Shown here piece by piece: positions 1-10,507 of a DNA stretch of 64,000 bases (its first letter is position 1; every line of letters starts with the position of its first letter). Origin of the DNA: Gluconacetobacter diazotrophicus PA1 5. GTDB lineage: Bacteria; Pseudomonadota; Alphaproteobacteria; Acetobacterales; Acetobacteraceae. The stretch spans positions 2,222,001-2,286,000 of the forward strand of contig NC_010125.1 of the NCBI RefSeq assembly GCF_000067045.1. The letters are read 5' to 3'. Position numbers and translations under genes: made by a program. Below the pieces are notes generated by a model. It was not told the origin of the DNA and searched no databases. It was given only the letters and a program-made list of their open reading frames with translations.

Positions 1-1359
<1,359 letters not shown>

Positions 1360-1363
<4 letters not shown>

Positions 1364-2028
1364 GTCCGTTTCCGTTCCTGTTTTTCCAGTCTGGATTTTT
1401 CCAGACCGGCTTTTTCCAGGCCGGCGATAAACAGCCGCGCCGTCGCGCCGACCTCGCCCGCCGACCGCCCGGCACGATAGAGCGCCGATCCCAGCCCGAA
1501 CCCCGCCGCGCCGGCCGTCACCCAGGGGTCCATCGTGTCGGGAGTGATCCCGCCCACGGGGATGAAGCGCGTACCGGCGGGAAAGACGCTGCGCCACGCC
1601 TTCAACGCCCCCGGGCCAATCTGCTCGGCCGGGAACAGCTTCAGCGCCGCAGCCCCCGCGGCCAGCGCCGCGAAGCCCTCGGTCGGGGTGGCGACGCCGG
1701 GGGTGCAGGCCATGCCGGCGGCACGGGCCGCGCCGATGACCGCGACATCGGCATGCGGCATGACGATCAGCCGCCCTCCGGCATCGGCCACCTGCCCCAC
1801 CATTTCGGCGGACAGCACGGTCCCCGCCCCGATCAGCGCGGCATCCCCGAAGCGATCCTGAAGCAGGCGGATGCTGCGCAGCGGCTCGGGCGAGTTCATC
1901 GGCACCTCGATGATCGCGAAGCCCGCTTCGACCAGCGCCTGACCGATGTCCAGCACCTCGTCCGGGCGGATGCCGCGTAGGATGGCGACCAGGGGGCAGA
2001 CGTCCAGGGCGCGGTCGAACGTCATCAT
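1360..2028 (-). CDS. dgoA: 2-dehydro-3-deoxy-6-phosphogalactonate aldolase
   Basis: Class I KDPG/KDPGal aldolase, 222 residues, splitting 2-dehydro-3-deoxy-6-phosphogalactonate into pyruvate and glyceraldehyde-3-phosphate. Visible are [12 protein letters not shown], the [10 protein letters not shown] substrate segment with its glutamate, [15 protein letters not shown], the Schiff-base lysine in [12 protein letters not shown], and PVGGI for phosphate binding. The start is the first of two tandem ATGs, overlapping the dgoK stop as ATGA. The C-terminus carries an unusual tail with three LEK units coded by a 15-bp-period repeat (see findings). Confidence 0.92.
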
Positions 2029-3011
2029 GTCGTATCTCCGTGTGTCGTATCTTCCTCGGGGGTCGGCCGCAGGTATCCGGCTTCCACCGCGATGCGGTAC
2101 AGCCCGGCCGGCGCGGTGTTGCCGACCAGGCGCGGCACCGGGGCGCCCAGCATTTCGAACGCCTGGGCGTACAGGCCGCACAGCCGGTCCTCGCCCACCA
2201 GGACGGTCGGCAACATCTCCGTCCTGTCGGCCAGGAAGGCGCGGATCTCGTCCCCGACCAGCAGGCCGGACAGGTAATCCCGCGTGGCGGCCGCGCCCAG
2301 GCCGCCGGTCAGGAACAGGCTGCGGGCCGAGAACAGCAGCGGGGCCACCCCCTGGCGGGACGACGAAGCCGCCTGGACGCCACGACGGAAGGCCGCGCGG
2401 GCCTCGTCCTCGGCCACCGGTTCGGCGCCTTCCGCCGGGCGACCCAGGATGCTGTGCTGGGACAGCACGGCGAACAGTTCGCCCGTCATGGCGGTGTGGA
2501 AGCCCGTGATCCGTCCATGACGCACCGTCACCCACTTGGAATGGGTTCCGGGCAGGATCAGCGTCGCGGCGTGGGACAGGTCCGGGTGCAGCGCCAGCGC
2601 GCCGACGATCTGGGTCTCCTCGCCCCGCATCACGTCCGGCAGGGGCTGGAACTGCCGCAGGCCGGGCACGATTCCCGGCACCGCGCCGCCCATGTGCGGC
2701 CGCCCCAGCGCCCGGGCCAGGGCGGCGGCATCGGCCGGGCAGTCGACATAGGGGACCTCGTGCCAGCCGTTCACGCTGCCGATCATCCCGCACGCGATCA
2801 GCTTCAGGCCCGCCGCATCCGGCCAGTCGGCCAGCAGCGCCACCAGCGCCGCCGGAAACCCGCCCTCCGGCAGGTTCAGGATGCCCCACGGCCCGCTGGC
2901 CGCGTCCAGCACCGTGCCATCCGCCGCCATGCGCCAGGCCCGCAGCGCGGAGGTTCCCCAGTCGATCGCGATCAGGGCTCCGTCCCCGGGTTGTTCATGC
3001 GGCACGGACAT
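2025..3011 (-). CDS. dgoK: 2-dehydro-3-deoxygalactonokinase
   Basis: DgoK-family sugar-acid kinase (328 aa) that phosphorylates 2-dehydro-3-deoxygalactonate with ATP, the step between dgoD and dgoA. The N-terminal phosphate-1 motif [13 protein letters not shown] (near residue 15), the GMIGS segment, [20 protein letters not shown] and the distal [15 protein letters not shown] are the family hallmarks of the actin/ASKHA-like fold. The chosen ATG (MSVPHEQ) lies 17 bp inside the end of the regulator gene; earlier in-frame starts would add a sequence unlike the family. The stop overlaps the dgoA start. Confidence 0.9.
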   Translation of the reverse strand: MSVPHEQPGDGALIAIDWGTSALRAWRMAADGTVLDAASGPWGILNLPEGGFPAALVALLADWPDAAGLKLIACGMIGSVNGWHEVPYVDCPADAAALARALGRPHMGGAVPGIVPGLRQFQPLPDVMRGEETQIVGALALHPDLSHAATLILPGTHSKWVTVRHGRITGFHTAMTGELFAVLSQHSILGRPAEGAEPVAEDEARAAFRRGVQAASSSRQGVAPLLFSARSLFLTGGLGAAATRDYLSGLLVGDEIRAFLADRTEMLPTVLVGEDRLCGLYAQAFEMLGAPVPRLVGNTAPAGLYRIAVEAGYLRPTPEEDTTHGDTT

Positions 3012-3780
3012 CGGACCTCCATCCCAGCCGGGCCGACAGGTCGGCCGCCGCGCGGCGCACGACCGGCGCCAGGGCCTGCATGCGCACGGGCGACAGATAG
3101 GGCGTGGCGCTGGCAACGCTCAGCGCCACGACGATCCGTCCGTCACGATCGCGCACCGGGGCCGCGACACAGCGAATCCCGATCTCGTTATCCTCCAGGT
3201 CGAACACGCAGCCCTCGGCCCGATAGGCGCGCATCCGCTCCACCCACGCCGTGCGCTCATCCGGCGTGGCATCGGGCCGGGCGGCATCGAACAGCAGGCC
3301 CCACTCGTCCTCGTCCAGGTCCAGCATCAGGGCACGCCCGATCCCGGTCAGGGCCAGCCTCATGCGCTGCCTGACGCGCGAGCGCATTTCCAGGCCCCGC
3401 TGTCCGGGGATCTTGTCCAGATAGAGAATGTCGGCGCCGGAGCGCACACCCACATGCACTGTGTCGCGCGTTTCCGCCCCCAGCCGCTCGGCCACGGGCC
3501 GTGCCAGCGTGGCCAGCGAGGTCTCGGCCCGCGCGCGCTGGGACAGCGCCGCCAGGCGCGGACCCAGGTCGTAGGTTCCGTCGGACTGCTGAAGCAGCCA
3601 GTTCAGCCGGACCAGCGACTGCACGATTCGTTGCGTGGTGCTGCGGGTGCAGCCGGTCGCGGTCGCGATGGCAGGCAAGGTCCGGTGTCCCGAATCCACG
3701 GCATCGACGATCGCGATCCCGCGTTCCAGGGCCTGCGTTCCGCTGGCCGCCGTCCCCTTGCCGTCATTATGGCCCATCAT
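2995..3780 (-). CDS. IclR-family transcriptional regulator of the galactonate operon
   Basis: A 261-residue regulator with an N-terminal winged helix (about residues 17-75: ALERGIAIVDAV, then ATGCTRSTTQRIVQSL as the recognition helix region) and a C-terminal IclR effector domain (ETRDTVHVGVRSGADILYLDKI; GIGRALML; IRCVAAPVRDRDG). The start is the first of two ATGs preceded by GGGAGGGCACG. It is the first gene of the operon and overlaps dgoK, so it probably autoregulates together with the enzymes, with galactonate or its dehydration product as plausible effector (inference from position). Divergent inverted repeats lie just upstream. Confidence 0.85.
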   Translation of the reverse strand: MMGHNDGKGTAASGTQALERGIAIVDAVDSGHRTLPAIATATGCTRSTTQRIVQSLVRLNWLLQQSDGTYDLGPRLAALSQRARAETSLATLARPVAERLGAETRDTVHVGVRSGADILYLDKIPGQRGLEMRSRVRQRMRLALTGIGRALMLDLDEDEWGLLFDAARPDATPDERTAWVERMRAYRAEGCVFDLEDNEIGIRCVAAPVRDRDGRIVVALSVASATPYLSPVRMQALAPVVRRAAADLSARLGWRSDVRAA

Positions 3781-3823
3781 CGTGCCCTCCCGTCCCAAAT
3801 CGCTAGGCCAGACGAGGAAGAAA

Positions 3824-3857
3824 CTCAATATATGAACTATTGACCCACATTGTGGGT
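3824..3857 (-). promoter_or_regulatory. Two overlapping inverted repeats upstream of the iclR-dgo operon (candidate operator)
   Basis: TCAATA-N7-TATTGA (3825-3842/3) is immediately followed by ACCCACA-T-TGTGGGT (3843-3857), a 7-bp-arm inverted repeat with a 1-nt centre. They lie 45 to 77 bp upstream of the regulator's start codon, where an autoregulating IclR protein would be expected to bind. No database site was compared; assignment is positional. Confidence 0.5.
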
Positions 3858-3901
3858 TTTTGAAGAAAAATGGCGACTTTCCGCCATCCGGAAACGCGAA
3901 A

Positions 3902-3938
3902 CGCCCGGTCGCTGTCCGTACTGGACGGCGACCGGGCG
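3902..3938 (-). terminator. Hairpin after yajC
   Basis: Arms CGCCCGGTCGC and GCGACCGGGCG (11 bp) extended inward by GTCC/GGAC enclose a short loop. It lies 34 bp beyond the yajC stop on the minus strand and is followed there by TTTCGCGTTTCC, a weak T tract. It also separates yajC from the galactonate operon. Confidence 0.55.
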
Positions 3939-3972
3939 TCTTCAACTCTGCGGGATCGTGGGTAGGAAGGCC

Positions 3973-4353
3973 TCAGCCAGCCTTGGCGCCGGTGTCGTTG
4001 GCCGGCTTGGCGCTGCTGCTGACGACCGAGGTGATGGTCTCGCGCAGCACCGTCACCCGCACGTTGGGGGCGATTTCGACCTCCATTTCATTCGAATCGT
4101 CGCGGACCTTCTGCACGGTGGCGACAATGCCGCCCGCCGTCAGCACGCGGTCGCCGCGGCGCAGCGACGCCAGCTGCGCGCGAAGCTGCTTCTGCTTCTG
4201 CTGCTGCGGCCGGATCAGGATGAAATAGAAGATCACGAACATCGCGACGTACGGCAGGATCGACATCATGCCGCCGGCGCTGAGGAGACCCCCTTCGCCT
4301 CCGGCGGTCTGGGCGTATGCCGGGGTAACCAGGAAATCGGAAAGAAGGGTCAT
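3973..4353 (-). CDS. yajC: Preprotein translocase auxiliary subunit YajC
   Basis: A 126-residue single-span inner-membrane protein of the SecDF-YajC complex. The hydrophobic segment ILPYVAMFVIFYFILIRP (about residues 32-49) is followed by the signature RPQQQKQKQL and the YajC domain with LRRGDRVLTAGGIVATV. It is divergent from the DUF815 ATPase gene. secD/secF are not next to it in this window; the downstream neighbour is the unrelated galactonate operon. Confidence 0.93.
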   Translation of the reverse strand: MTLLSDFLVTPAYAQTAGGEGGLLSAGGMMSILPYVAMFVIFYFILIRPQQQKQKQLRAQLASLRRGDRVLTAGGIVATVQKVRDDSNEMEVEIAPNVRVTVLRETITSVVSSSAKPANDTGAKAG

Positions 4354-4500
4354 GAGGGGTCGTTCCGGCCTTCATTATTGGGTTGCGGGGCGCGGGACTG
4401 GACCATAGTTTTCGCCTGTTTCCCGTCAAGGCGTCGGTTCGCATTCCCGAAGGCCCGCCGCGCTCCGGGCCCATTCTACAGCCTTGGAACAGGACCGACG

Positions 4501-5373
4501 ATGGATTCCGACCTGCTGCCCGTTCTCGACCGCATCGCCAGTGCGCTGGAGCGGCTGTCCCCCCCGCCGCCGACGCTGGCCGGCCTGGACGCGGCCGACG
4601 CGTTCGTCTGGCATCCCGCGCAGGGCCGGCTGACCCCGGTCGGGCACGTGGCGCATGTCGATATCGACCTGCTGCGCGGCGTCGCGACCCAGCGCCGGCT
4701 GGTGCTGGAGAACACGCTGCATTTCGCGCGCGGGCTGCCGGCCAACAACGCGATGCTGTGGGGCGCGCGCGGCATGGGCAAGTCCTCGCTGGTCAAGGCC
4801 GCCCACGCCCAGGCCAACCTGCTCGACGGCCGCCCCGCGCCCGCCGGCCGAGGCCGGCTGGTCCTGATCGAGATCCAGCGCGAGGATCTGTCCACCCTGC
4901 CCGACCTGCTGGCGCTGCTGCGCAACAGTTCGCGCCGGTTCATCGTGTTCTGCGACGACCTGTCGTTCGAGAGTGAGGACGCCGATTACAAGGCGCTGAA
5001 ATCGGTGCTGGACGGCGGCATTTCGGGACGGCCGGCCAATGTGCTGTTCTATGCGACGTCGAACCGGCGGCACCTGATGCCGCGCGACATGATCGACAAC
5101 GAACGCTCCACCGCCATCAACCCGTCCGAGGCGGTCGAGGAGAAGGTTTCCCTGTCCGATCGATTCGGGCTGTGGATCGGCTTTCACAACTGCGCGCAGG
5201 ACGTCTTCCTCGACATGGTCCGGGCCTATGCCGCCGCACGCGCCCTGCCGATTGCCGACGCCGAACTGGCGCAGCGCGCCAACGCATGGTCGGTCACGCG
5301 CGGCGGCCGGTCGGGGCGCGTCGCCTATCAGTTCATCGAGGATCTTACGGCCGAACTGGCACCCGCGCAGTAG
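4501..5373 (+). CDS. DUF815-family P-loop ATPase
   Basis: 290 residues. A Walker A motif WGARGMGKSSLVKA lies near residue 90, and the hydrophobic strand plus acidic pair FIVFCDDLSFE near residue 150 is the Walker B. VLFYATSNRRHL and LSDRFGLWIGF follow in the order seen in AAA-type proteins. This is the conserved DUF815 ATPase found beside yajC in many alphaproteobacteria. Its cellular role is not established; the constant neighbourhood suggests a link to membrane or envelope processes, but that is inference. Confidence 0.85.
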   Translation: MDSDLLPVLDRIASALERLSPPPPTLAGLDAADAFVWHPAQGRLTPVGHVAHVDIDLLRGVATQRRLVLENTLHFARGLPANNAMLWGARGMGKSSLVKAAHAQANLLDGRPAPAGRGRLVLIEIQREDLSTLPDLLALLRNSSRRFIVFCDDLSFESEDADYKALKSVLDGGISGRPANVLFYATSNRRHLMPRDMIDNERSTAINPSEAVEEKVSLSDRFGLWIGFHNCAQDVFLDMVRAYAAARALPIADAELAQRANAWSVTRGGRSGRVAYQFIEDLTAELAPAQ

Positions 5374-5602
5374 GAGGCGGTTTTGACATGCGTCAAGGCC
5401 GGAGACGGCCGGGCGCGTTCATCATTGCGTGCCCCGCGTCGTCAAACCGCCACAGAAGGGTGTCTGGATGCCGGTATCGCCATGGCACCGAAAAAATTTC
5501 CCAATACGGAATGATAGCCCCTTAATGCATCGTGCGGCAGGGCTGCGATCGCGTGTATGATCCGCCGGCTCCGAGCCTCAGCGCCTGAACCCAAGAGAGA
5601 CG

Positions 5603-6685
5603 ATGAACCAGATTTTTTCGACGGATAGCATCCCCCCGGCCGGCCTGACCCCCGAAGGAGATCTGCGGCGGGTCCGGTCCAATCCCGATTTCTGGTATCC
5701 CGTGGCCTGGTCGCGCGAGCTGAAGGTCGGCAAGACCATCGGCACGCGCTATGCCGGCCAGCCGATCGCCCTGGTCCGCCCCGCCGAGGGCGAAGTCTTC
5801 GCGCTGGAAGACCGCTGCGCCCACCGCCAGGTGCCGCTGAGCAAGGGCGTGGTGAAGGGCCAGGCGGTCCAGTGCTGTTATCACGGCTGGGCGTACGGCC
5901 GGTCCGGCCGCTGCATCGACGTGCCGTATCTGGGCAAGGGCAAGCTGCCGAACGGTGTGCGCACCTATCCCTGCCGCGAACAGGATGGCCTGATCTTCGT
6001 CTTCCCCGGCGACCCGGAGCGCGCCGCCGCGACACCGTTGCCCCGCCTGGCGCAGACGACCAACCCGGATTACAAGACCCGGCGTTTCGGGCGGCACGTC
6101 AAATGCCATTACAGCTTCATGCACGAGAACCTGATGGATATGAACCATCAGTTCATGCACATGAAGCAGATGGGGCAGATGAAGCCTCGTTTCCTGGGAC
6201 AGGATCGCGGTCCCGGCATGATCGAGGCCCGCTACACCTTCGCGCGGACCGGCGGCAAGCAGCCGCTGGGCGAGGCGCTGGTCTTCGGCCAGAAGCGCGA
6301 CAACAGCGCCAAGTACGCGCACCGCGACGTCATGACGATCCGCACGGAATATCCGTACCAGACCCTGAAGATCCAGGCCGAGGGCACCCCCCCGGTCATG
6401 GATCTGTGGATCGTCTATGTCCCGCAGGACGCCGAGGAAATGACCAACCGGGTGTTCGGCCTGCTGTCGATCAAGCGGCCCAGGGTGCCCGGCCTGCTGG
6501 ATATGGCGTGGCCGTTCCTGGTCGCATTCACCGAGCGGATCTTCAGCGAGGACCGCGAGATCGTGGAACTGGAGCAGGCCGCGTGGGACGAACTGGGGGG
6601 CGACCATAACCAGGAAGTCTTCCCCGTCATTCGCAGCCTGCGCGAATTGCTGGCCGAATGCGGTATCCCCGCCGCCCGATCCTGA
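5603..6685 (+). CDS. Rieske [2Fe-2S] aromatic-ring-hydroxylase-type oxygenase, alpha subunit
   Basis: 360 residues. The Rieske cluster motif is C-A-H-x16-C-C-Y-H (about residues 73-94), followed by GWAYGRSGRC. The mononuclear iron motif lies in NLMDMNHQFMHMK (about residue 180) with the D-x2-H-x3-H arrangement. Such oxygenases need a reductase; none is adjacent. VanA-like O-demethylase or a lipid-modifying oxygenase are both possible, and the substrate cannot be told from sequence. The ATG follows AAGAGAGACG. A downstream GNAT-Nudix gene starts 4 bp after the stop, so the two are probably cotranscribed. Confidence 0.8.
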   Translation: MNQIFSTDSIPPAGLTPEGDLRRVRSNPDFWYPVAWSRELKVGKTIGTRYAGQPIALVRPAEGEVFALEDRCAHRQVPLSKGVVKGQAVQCCYHGWAYGRSGRCIDVPYLGKGKLPNGVRTYPCREQDGLIFVFPGDPERAAATPLPRLAQTTNPDYKTRRFGRHVKCHYSFMHENLMDMNHQFMHMKQMGQMKPRFLGQDRGPGMIEARYTFARTGGKQPLGEALVFGQKRDNSAKYAHRDVMTIRTEYPYQTLKIQAEGTPPVMDLWIVYVPQDAEEMTNRVFGLLSIKRPRVPGLLDMAWPFLVAFTERIFSEDREIVELEQAAWDELGGDHNQEVFPVIRSLRELLAECGIPAARS

Positions 6686-6689
6686 AAGC

Positions 6690-7733
6690 ATGATGCATGA
6701 CGGCATGACGATCGACCTGGGAACGGATCGGACGGACGCGGCCCTGCAGGCCGGGCCCTACCGCCTGCGCACGCTTCTGCCGTCCGATGCCGGCACGATG
6801 CACCGGCTGGTCAATGACTGGAGCGTCATCCGGATGCTCAGCCGGGTGCCGTTCCCCTATCCGCGCGGCCTGACGGATGACTGGATCGCCTCGACCCAGG
6901 ACCTGTCCCGGCGGGGCGCGGCCTATCATTTCGCCATCACCCACCCCGAATCGGACGACCCCGATTCGCTGATGGGCTGTATCGGGGTGCAGGTGAATGC
7001 CGCCGCCCGGTCGGCCACCGTCGGGTACTGGGTCGGCCGTCCCTACTGGAATCGCAAGGTGGCCTCGACCACCGTGGAACGAATCGCGCGCTGGGCGCTG
7101 GCCACCCTGCCGATCGAACGCGTGGCCGCCGCCGTCGCGCATGACAACCCGGCCTCGATCGCCGTGCTGCGCCGCATCGGCTTTCGCGAGACCGGATCGG
7201 GGCGTCAGGCCTTCGTATCGCGCGGCACGGGGGACCATCCCGTGCTGCTGTTCGAAGCGACGCGCGCCGACCTGGCGATGGATGACCCCGGGGTCGGGTC
7301 CGCCCCGCTTCCGGCGGGCCGGACGCCGGAACAGAAGCGCGTCATCCTGGTGGCCGCCGTGGCGCTGGTCGATACGGACGGGCGAATCCTGCTGGCCCGC
7401 CGGCCCGAGGGCAAGCCGATGGCCGGCCTGTGGGAATTCCCCGGCGGCAAGGTCGAAACCGGGGAAACGCCCGAAGCGGCGCTGATCCGCGAGCTGGACG
7501 AGGAACTGGGGCTGGACGTCGCCCGGTCGTGCCTGGCCCCCTATACATTCGTGTCGCACGATTACGGGCATTTCCACCTGCTGATGCCCGTCTATGTCTG
7601 CCGGCGATGGAAGAACGTCCCCCACCCGCGCGAGGGCCAGACCCTGGCCTGGGTCCGGGCCGACGACCTGTCGCACTATCCGATGCCCGAGGCCGACCTG
7701 CCGCTGATCCCCCTGCTGCGGGACCTTCTTTAA
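6690..7733 (+). CDS. GNAT N-acetyltransferase fused to a MutT-type Nudix hydrolase
   Basis: 347 residues, two domains. Residues about 20-185 form a GNAT domain (RLRTLLPSDAGTMHRLV; GYWVGRPYWNRKVAST; VAHDNPASIAVLRRIGFRE), the RimJ/RimL-like subtype. Residues about 210-347 form a Nudix domain with the complete box GGKVETGETPEAALIRELDE followed by ELGL, matching Gx5Ex7REUxEExGU, plus the GLWEFPGG segment typical of MutT 8-oxo-dGTPase. The likely roles are protein or small-molecule acetylation and oxidised nucleotide clearance, respectively. Two or three tandem ATGs make the exact start uncertain. Confidence 0.85.
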   Translation: MMHDGMTIDLGTDRTDAALQAGPYRLRTLLPSDAGTMHRLVNDWSVIRMLSRVPFPYPRGLTDDWIASTQDLSRRGAAYHFAITHPESDDPDSLMGCIGVQVNAAARSATVGYWVGRPYWNRKVASTTVERIARWALATLPIERVAAAVAHDNPASIAVLRRIGFRETGSGRQAFVSRGTGDHPVLLFEATRADLAMDDPGVGSAPLPAGRTPEQKRVILVAAVALVDTDGRILLARRPEGKPMAGLWEFPGGKVETGETPEAALIRELDEELGLDVARSCLAPYTFVSHDYGHFHLLMPVYVCRRWKNVPHPREGQTLAWVRADDLSHYPMPEADLPLIPLLRDLL

Positions 7734-7735
7734 GT

Positions 7736-8644
7736 TTACAGCACGATCGACCGGTCGAGCGGGAACACCGCCTGTTTCTGTCCGGGAATGCTGGTGCCGA
7801 ACGAGAACAGTCCGCCGGTCAGGGGCTCCGCGTCCAGTTGCTCGGGCGACAGGCCCTTGCGCGCCGTGGTGACGAACACGGTGCGGTAGTCGGCCCCGCC
7901 GAACGCGACCTTGGTGACGTTGCGGGCGGGAAGCGGAATGGGATCGACCGGCGTGCCATCGGGGGCCAGGCGCTCGATCCGCCCGCGGCCCCACACCCCG
8001 ATCCACAGGAAGCCCGCGCTGTCCACCGCGATCCCGTCCGGGTAGCCATCCTGCAGCGTCGCGAAGACCCGGCGATTCGACAGCACACCGCCCGACCCGA
8101 CATCGAAAGCATAGACGGTGCGGGCGGGCGAGTGATTGTGGTACAGCGTCCGCCCGTCGGGCGACAGCGCGGGGCCGTTGCTGACGATATATCCCTCGTC
8201 CTCGCGATGGACGTGCAACCGTCCCTGGTCCTGGCTGACGGAATAGAGCGATCCGGTCGGATCGGTTTCGGCGTCGTGCATCGTGCCGAACCACAGGCGC
8301 CCGAACCGGTCCACATGCCCGTCATTGATGCGGTTGTCCGGCAATTCCGGTTCCACCAGCGTGTCCAGGCTGAAATGTCCGCTGGCGGGGTCGAACCGGT
8401 GCAGCCCGTCCTTCAGGCCGCACAGGAAGGTCCCGTCGTTCGACGGCACCAGGAAGCCGGGGCGATTCGGGGCAAGCCACGTCATCGTCTCGCCGCTTTC
8501 CGGCCGGTAGCGATGGATCGCCCGGCCGACGATATCGACGAAATACAGTGCCTGCTCGCCCTCGGACCAGACGGGCCCCTCGCCCAGCGTGGCCCGCAGA
8601 TCCCAGACGCATCGCGGCGCGCCGCAGATTGGTCCCATCATCAT
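7736..8644 (-). CDS. SMP-30/gluconolactonase-family lactonase
   Basis: 302-residue six-bladed beta-propeller protein. Metal-ligand positions of the SMP-30 family are visible: the glutamate in LGEGPVW, asparagines in NRINDGHVD and SNGPALSPDG, and the aspartate in DGIAVDSAG. The RLWFGTMHD and FLWIGVWG blade repeats fit. Family members hydrolyse sugar lactones such as glucono-, xylono- or galactonolactone; a lactonase near galactonate catabolism genes would fit aldose oxidation in an acetic acid bacterium, but the substrate is inferred. GGAGGAACGCG precedes a run of three ATGs. Confidence 0.85.
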   Translation of the reverse strand: MMMGPICGAPRCVWDLRATLGEGPVWSEGEQALYFVDIVGRAIHRYRPESGETMTWLAPNRPGFLVPSNDGTFLCGLKDGLHRFDPASGHFSLDTLVEPELPDNRINDGHVDRFGRLWFGTMHDAETDPTGSLYSVSQDQGRLHVHREDEGYIVSNGPALSPDGRTLYHNHSPARTVYAFDVGSGGVLSNRRVFATLQDGYPDGIAVDSAGFLWIGVWGRGRIERLAPDGTPVDPIPLPARNVTKVAFGGADYRTVFVTTARKGLSPEQLDAEPLTGGLFSFGTSIPGQKQAVFPLDRSIVL

Positions 8645-8718
8645 CGCGTTCCTCCTCTCTGGCCCTGCCGGGCGGTACGGTTCATATTGGCATCATACTG
8701 CAAACCGGGAGCACGTTC

Positions 8719-9471
8719 ATGAACCCGACTGCCTGCATCCTGGTCATCGGCAATGAAATCCTGTCAGGCCGGACCCAGGATGTGAACGTGCAATATATCG
8801 CGCGGCGCCTGACCGAACTGGGCATCACATTGGCGGAAGTTCGGGTCATTCCCGACCAGCGCGCGGTCATCGTCGGCACGGTCTGCGACGTGCGGGCGCG
8901 CTTCGATCATATTTTCACCACGGGCGGAATCGGCCCCACCCATGACGACATCACCGCCCCCTGCATTGCCGAGGCGTTCGGCGTGCCGTGGTCGGTCCAT
9001 CCCGATTCGTTCCGCCTGCTGGAAGCGCATTTTCCCCCGGGTGAATTCAACGCCGCCCGCCAGCGCATGGCAACGCTGCCGGAAGGGGCGACGCCGATCG
9101 CCAATCCGGTTTCGGTCGCCCCGGGGTTCAGCATCGGCAATGTCCATGTGATGGCGGGCGTTCCACGCATCATGCAGGCGATGTTCGAGGAACTGGCCCC
9201 GACCCTGCGCCACGGCACGCCCGTCACGTCGCGAAGCTGGTACGCGCTGGGGTTGTACGAGGGCGCGCTGGCCGAAGGACTGGCGGACATCCAGGATCGT
9301 CACCCCAGCGTCGATATCGGGTCCTATCCGTTCCGCCGGCCCGACGGGCGGCGGGGCGTGGCCCTGGTCAGCAAGGGGCTGGACGCCGCCGCCGTCTGCC
9401 ACGCGGCGGACCGCGTGCGCGAACTGATCGAACGGCTGGGCTTCACCCCAGCGGAGGGCGAACCGCCGTAA
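8719..9471 (+). CDS. Competence/damage-inducible CinA N-terminal / MoaB-Mog-like domain protein
   Basis: 250 residues consisting of a single MoCF-binding (MoaB/CinA-N) domain: ACILVIGNEILSGRTQDVN at the start and HIFTTGGIGPTHDDIT near residue 75 are the two signature motifs. The C-terminal pyridine-nucleotide amidase domain of full-length CinA is absent, as is common for this alphaproteobacterial subfamily. Function is not firmly known; molybdopterin binding or ADP-ribose pyrophosphatase activity as in CinA are candidates. It diverges from the lactonase gene and converges on accA with 9 bp between the stops. Confidence 0.82.
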   Translation: MNPTACILVIGNEILSGRTQDVNVQYIARRLTELGITLAEVRVIPDQRAVIVGTVCDVRARFDHIFTTGGIGPTHDDITAPCIAEAFGVPWSVHPDSFRLLEAHFPPGEFNAARQRMATLPEGATPIANPVSVAPGFSIGNVHVMAGVPRIMQAMFEELAPTLRHGTPVTSRSWYALGLYEGALAEGLADIQDRHPSVDIGSYPFRRPDGRRGVALVSKGLDAAAVCHAADRVRELIERLGFTPAEGEPP

Positions 9472-9480
9472 AGGGCCCGT

Positions 9481-10437
9481 TCAGCTCAGGCTGTCGCGGC
9501 CCATGGCGAGGAATTTTTCCCGCCGCTGCGCGACCAGCATGGGGGCGCTGAGCGACAGCAGGTCGGGCAGTTCGGCCGCGATCGAATCGCCAACCGAGCG
9601 AATGGTGCTTTCTGGGTCGCGCTGGGCGCCCCCCACCGGCTCGGGGATGATCCGGTCGATCAGCTTCAGTTGCAGCAGGTCCTGCGCCGTCAGCTTCAGC
9701 GCCTCGGCCGCGCTGGTCGCCTGCTTGGGGTCGCGCCACAGGATCGACGCGCAGGCTTCGGGCGAGATCACCGAATAGATCGCGTGTTCCAGCATCATCA
9801 CCCGGTCGCCCGCGCCCAGGGCGATGGCGCCGCCGGACCCGCCCTCGCCGATCACGGTGGCGATCACCGGCACCGGCGCCGACAGGCAGGTGTCGATGGA
9901 CCGCGCGATCGCCTCGGCCTGGCCGCGTGCCTCGGCATCGATGCCGGGCCACGCGCCCGACGTGTCGATGAAGGTCAGGATCGGCATGCCGAAGCGGCCC
10001 GCCAGTTCCATCAGGCGCTGCGCCTTGCGATAGCCCTCGGGCCGCGCCATGCCGAAATTATGCGCCAGCCGGCTTTCCAGTTCCGAACCGCGCTCGGTCC
10101 CGATCACCACCACCGGCTGATTCTGGAACCGGCCTATGCCGCCGATCACCGCCTTGTCCTCGCCGAACAGCCGGTCGCCGGCCAGGGGCGTGAAATCCTG
10201 GATCAGCGTGCCGATGTAGTCCGCGGCGTGCGGACGCTGGGCATGGCGGGCGACCTGGACCTTCTGCCACGGGCTCAGCTTGGCATAGGCCGCGCGAAGC
10301 TGCTTTTCGGACTTGTCCGTCAGGCGGGCGATTTCTTCGGCAAGATTGATGCCATCGGGCTCGGACATCTTGCGAAGCTCGTCGATCTTGTTCTCAAGCT
10401 CGGCGACCGACTTTTCGAAATCTAGAAACTGGCGCAT
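9481..10437 (-). CDS. accA: Acetyl-CoA carboxylase carboxyltransferase subunit alpha
   Basis: 318 residues, the usual AccA length. [18 protein letters not shown] opens the N-terminal coiled segment, and [39 protein letters not shown] and [15 protein letters not shown] are the carboxyltransferase signatures. With AccD it transfers the carboxyl from biotin to acetyl-CoA in the cytoplasm, the first step of fatty acid synthesis. It lies downstream of xerD on the same strand (70 bp gap). Confidence 0.96.
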   Translation of the reverse strand: MRQFLDFEKSVAELENKIDELRKMSEPDGINLAEEIARLTDKSEKQLRAAYAKLSPWQKVQVARHAQRPHAADYIGTLIQDFTPLAGDRLFGEDKAVIGGIGRFQNQPVVVIGTERGSELESRLAHNFGMARPEGYRKAQRLMELAGRFGMPILTFIDTSGAWPGIDAEARGQAEAIARSIDTCLSAPVPVIATVIGEGGSGGAIALGAGDRVMMLEHAIYSVISPEACASILWRDPKQATSAAEALKLTAQDLLQLKLIDRIIPEPVGGAQRDPESTIRSVGDSIAAELPDLLSLSAPMLVAQRREKFLAMGRDSLS

Positions 10438-10507
10438 GCGGTGCGGATAGCACAGCCACGAATCCTGCCAAGTCTATTCCGCAGCGAAACCACAACCGGG
10501 ACGGTTT

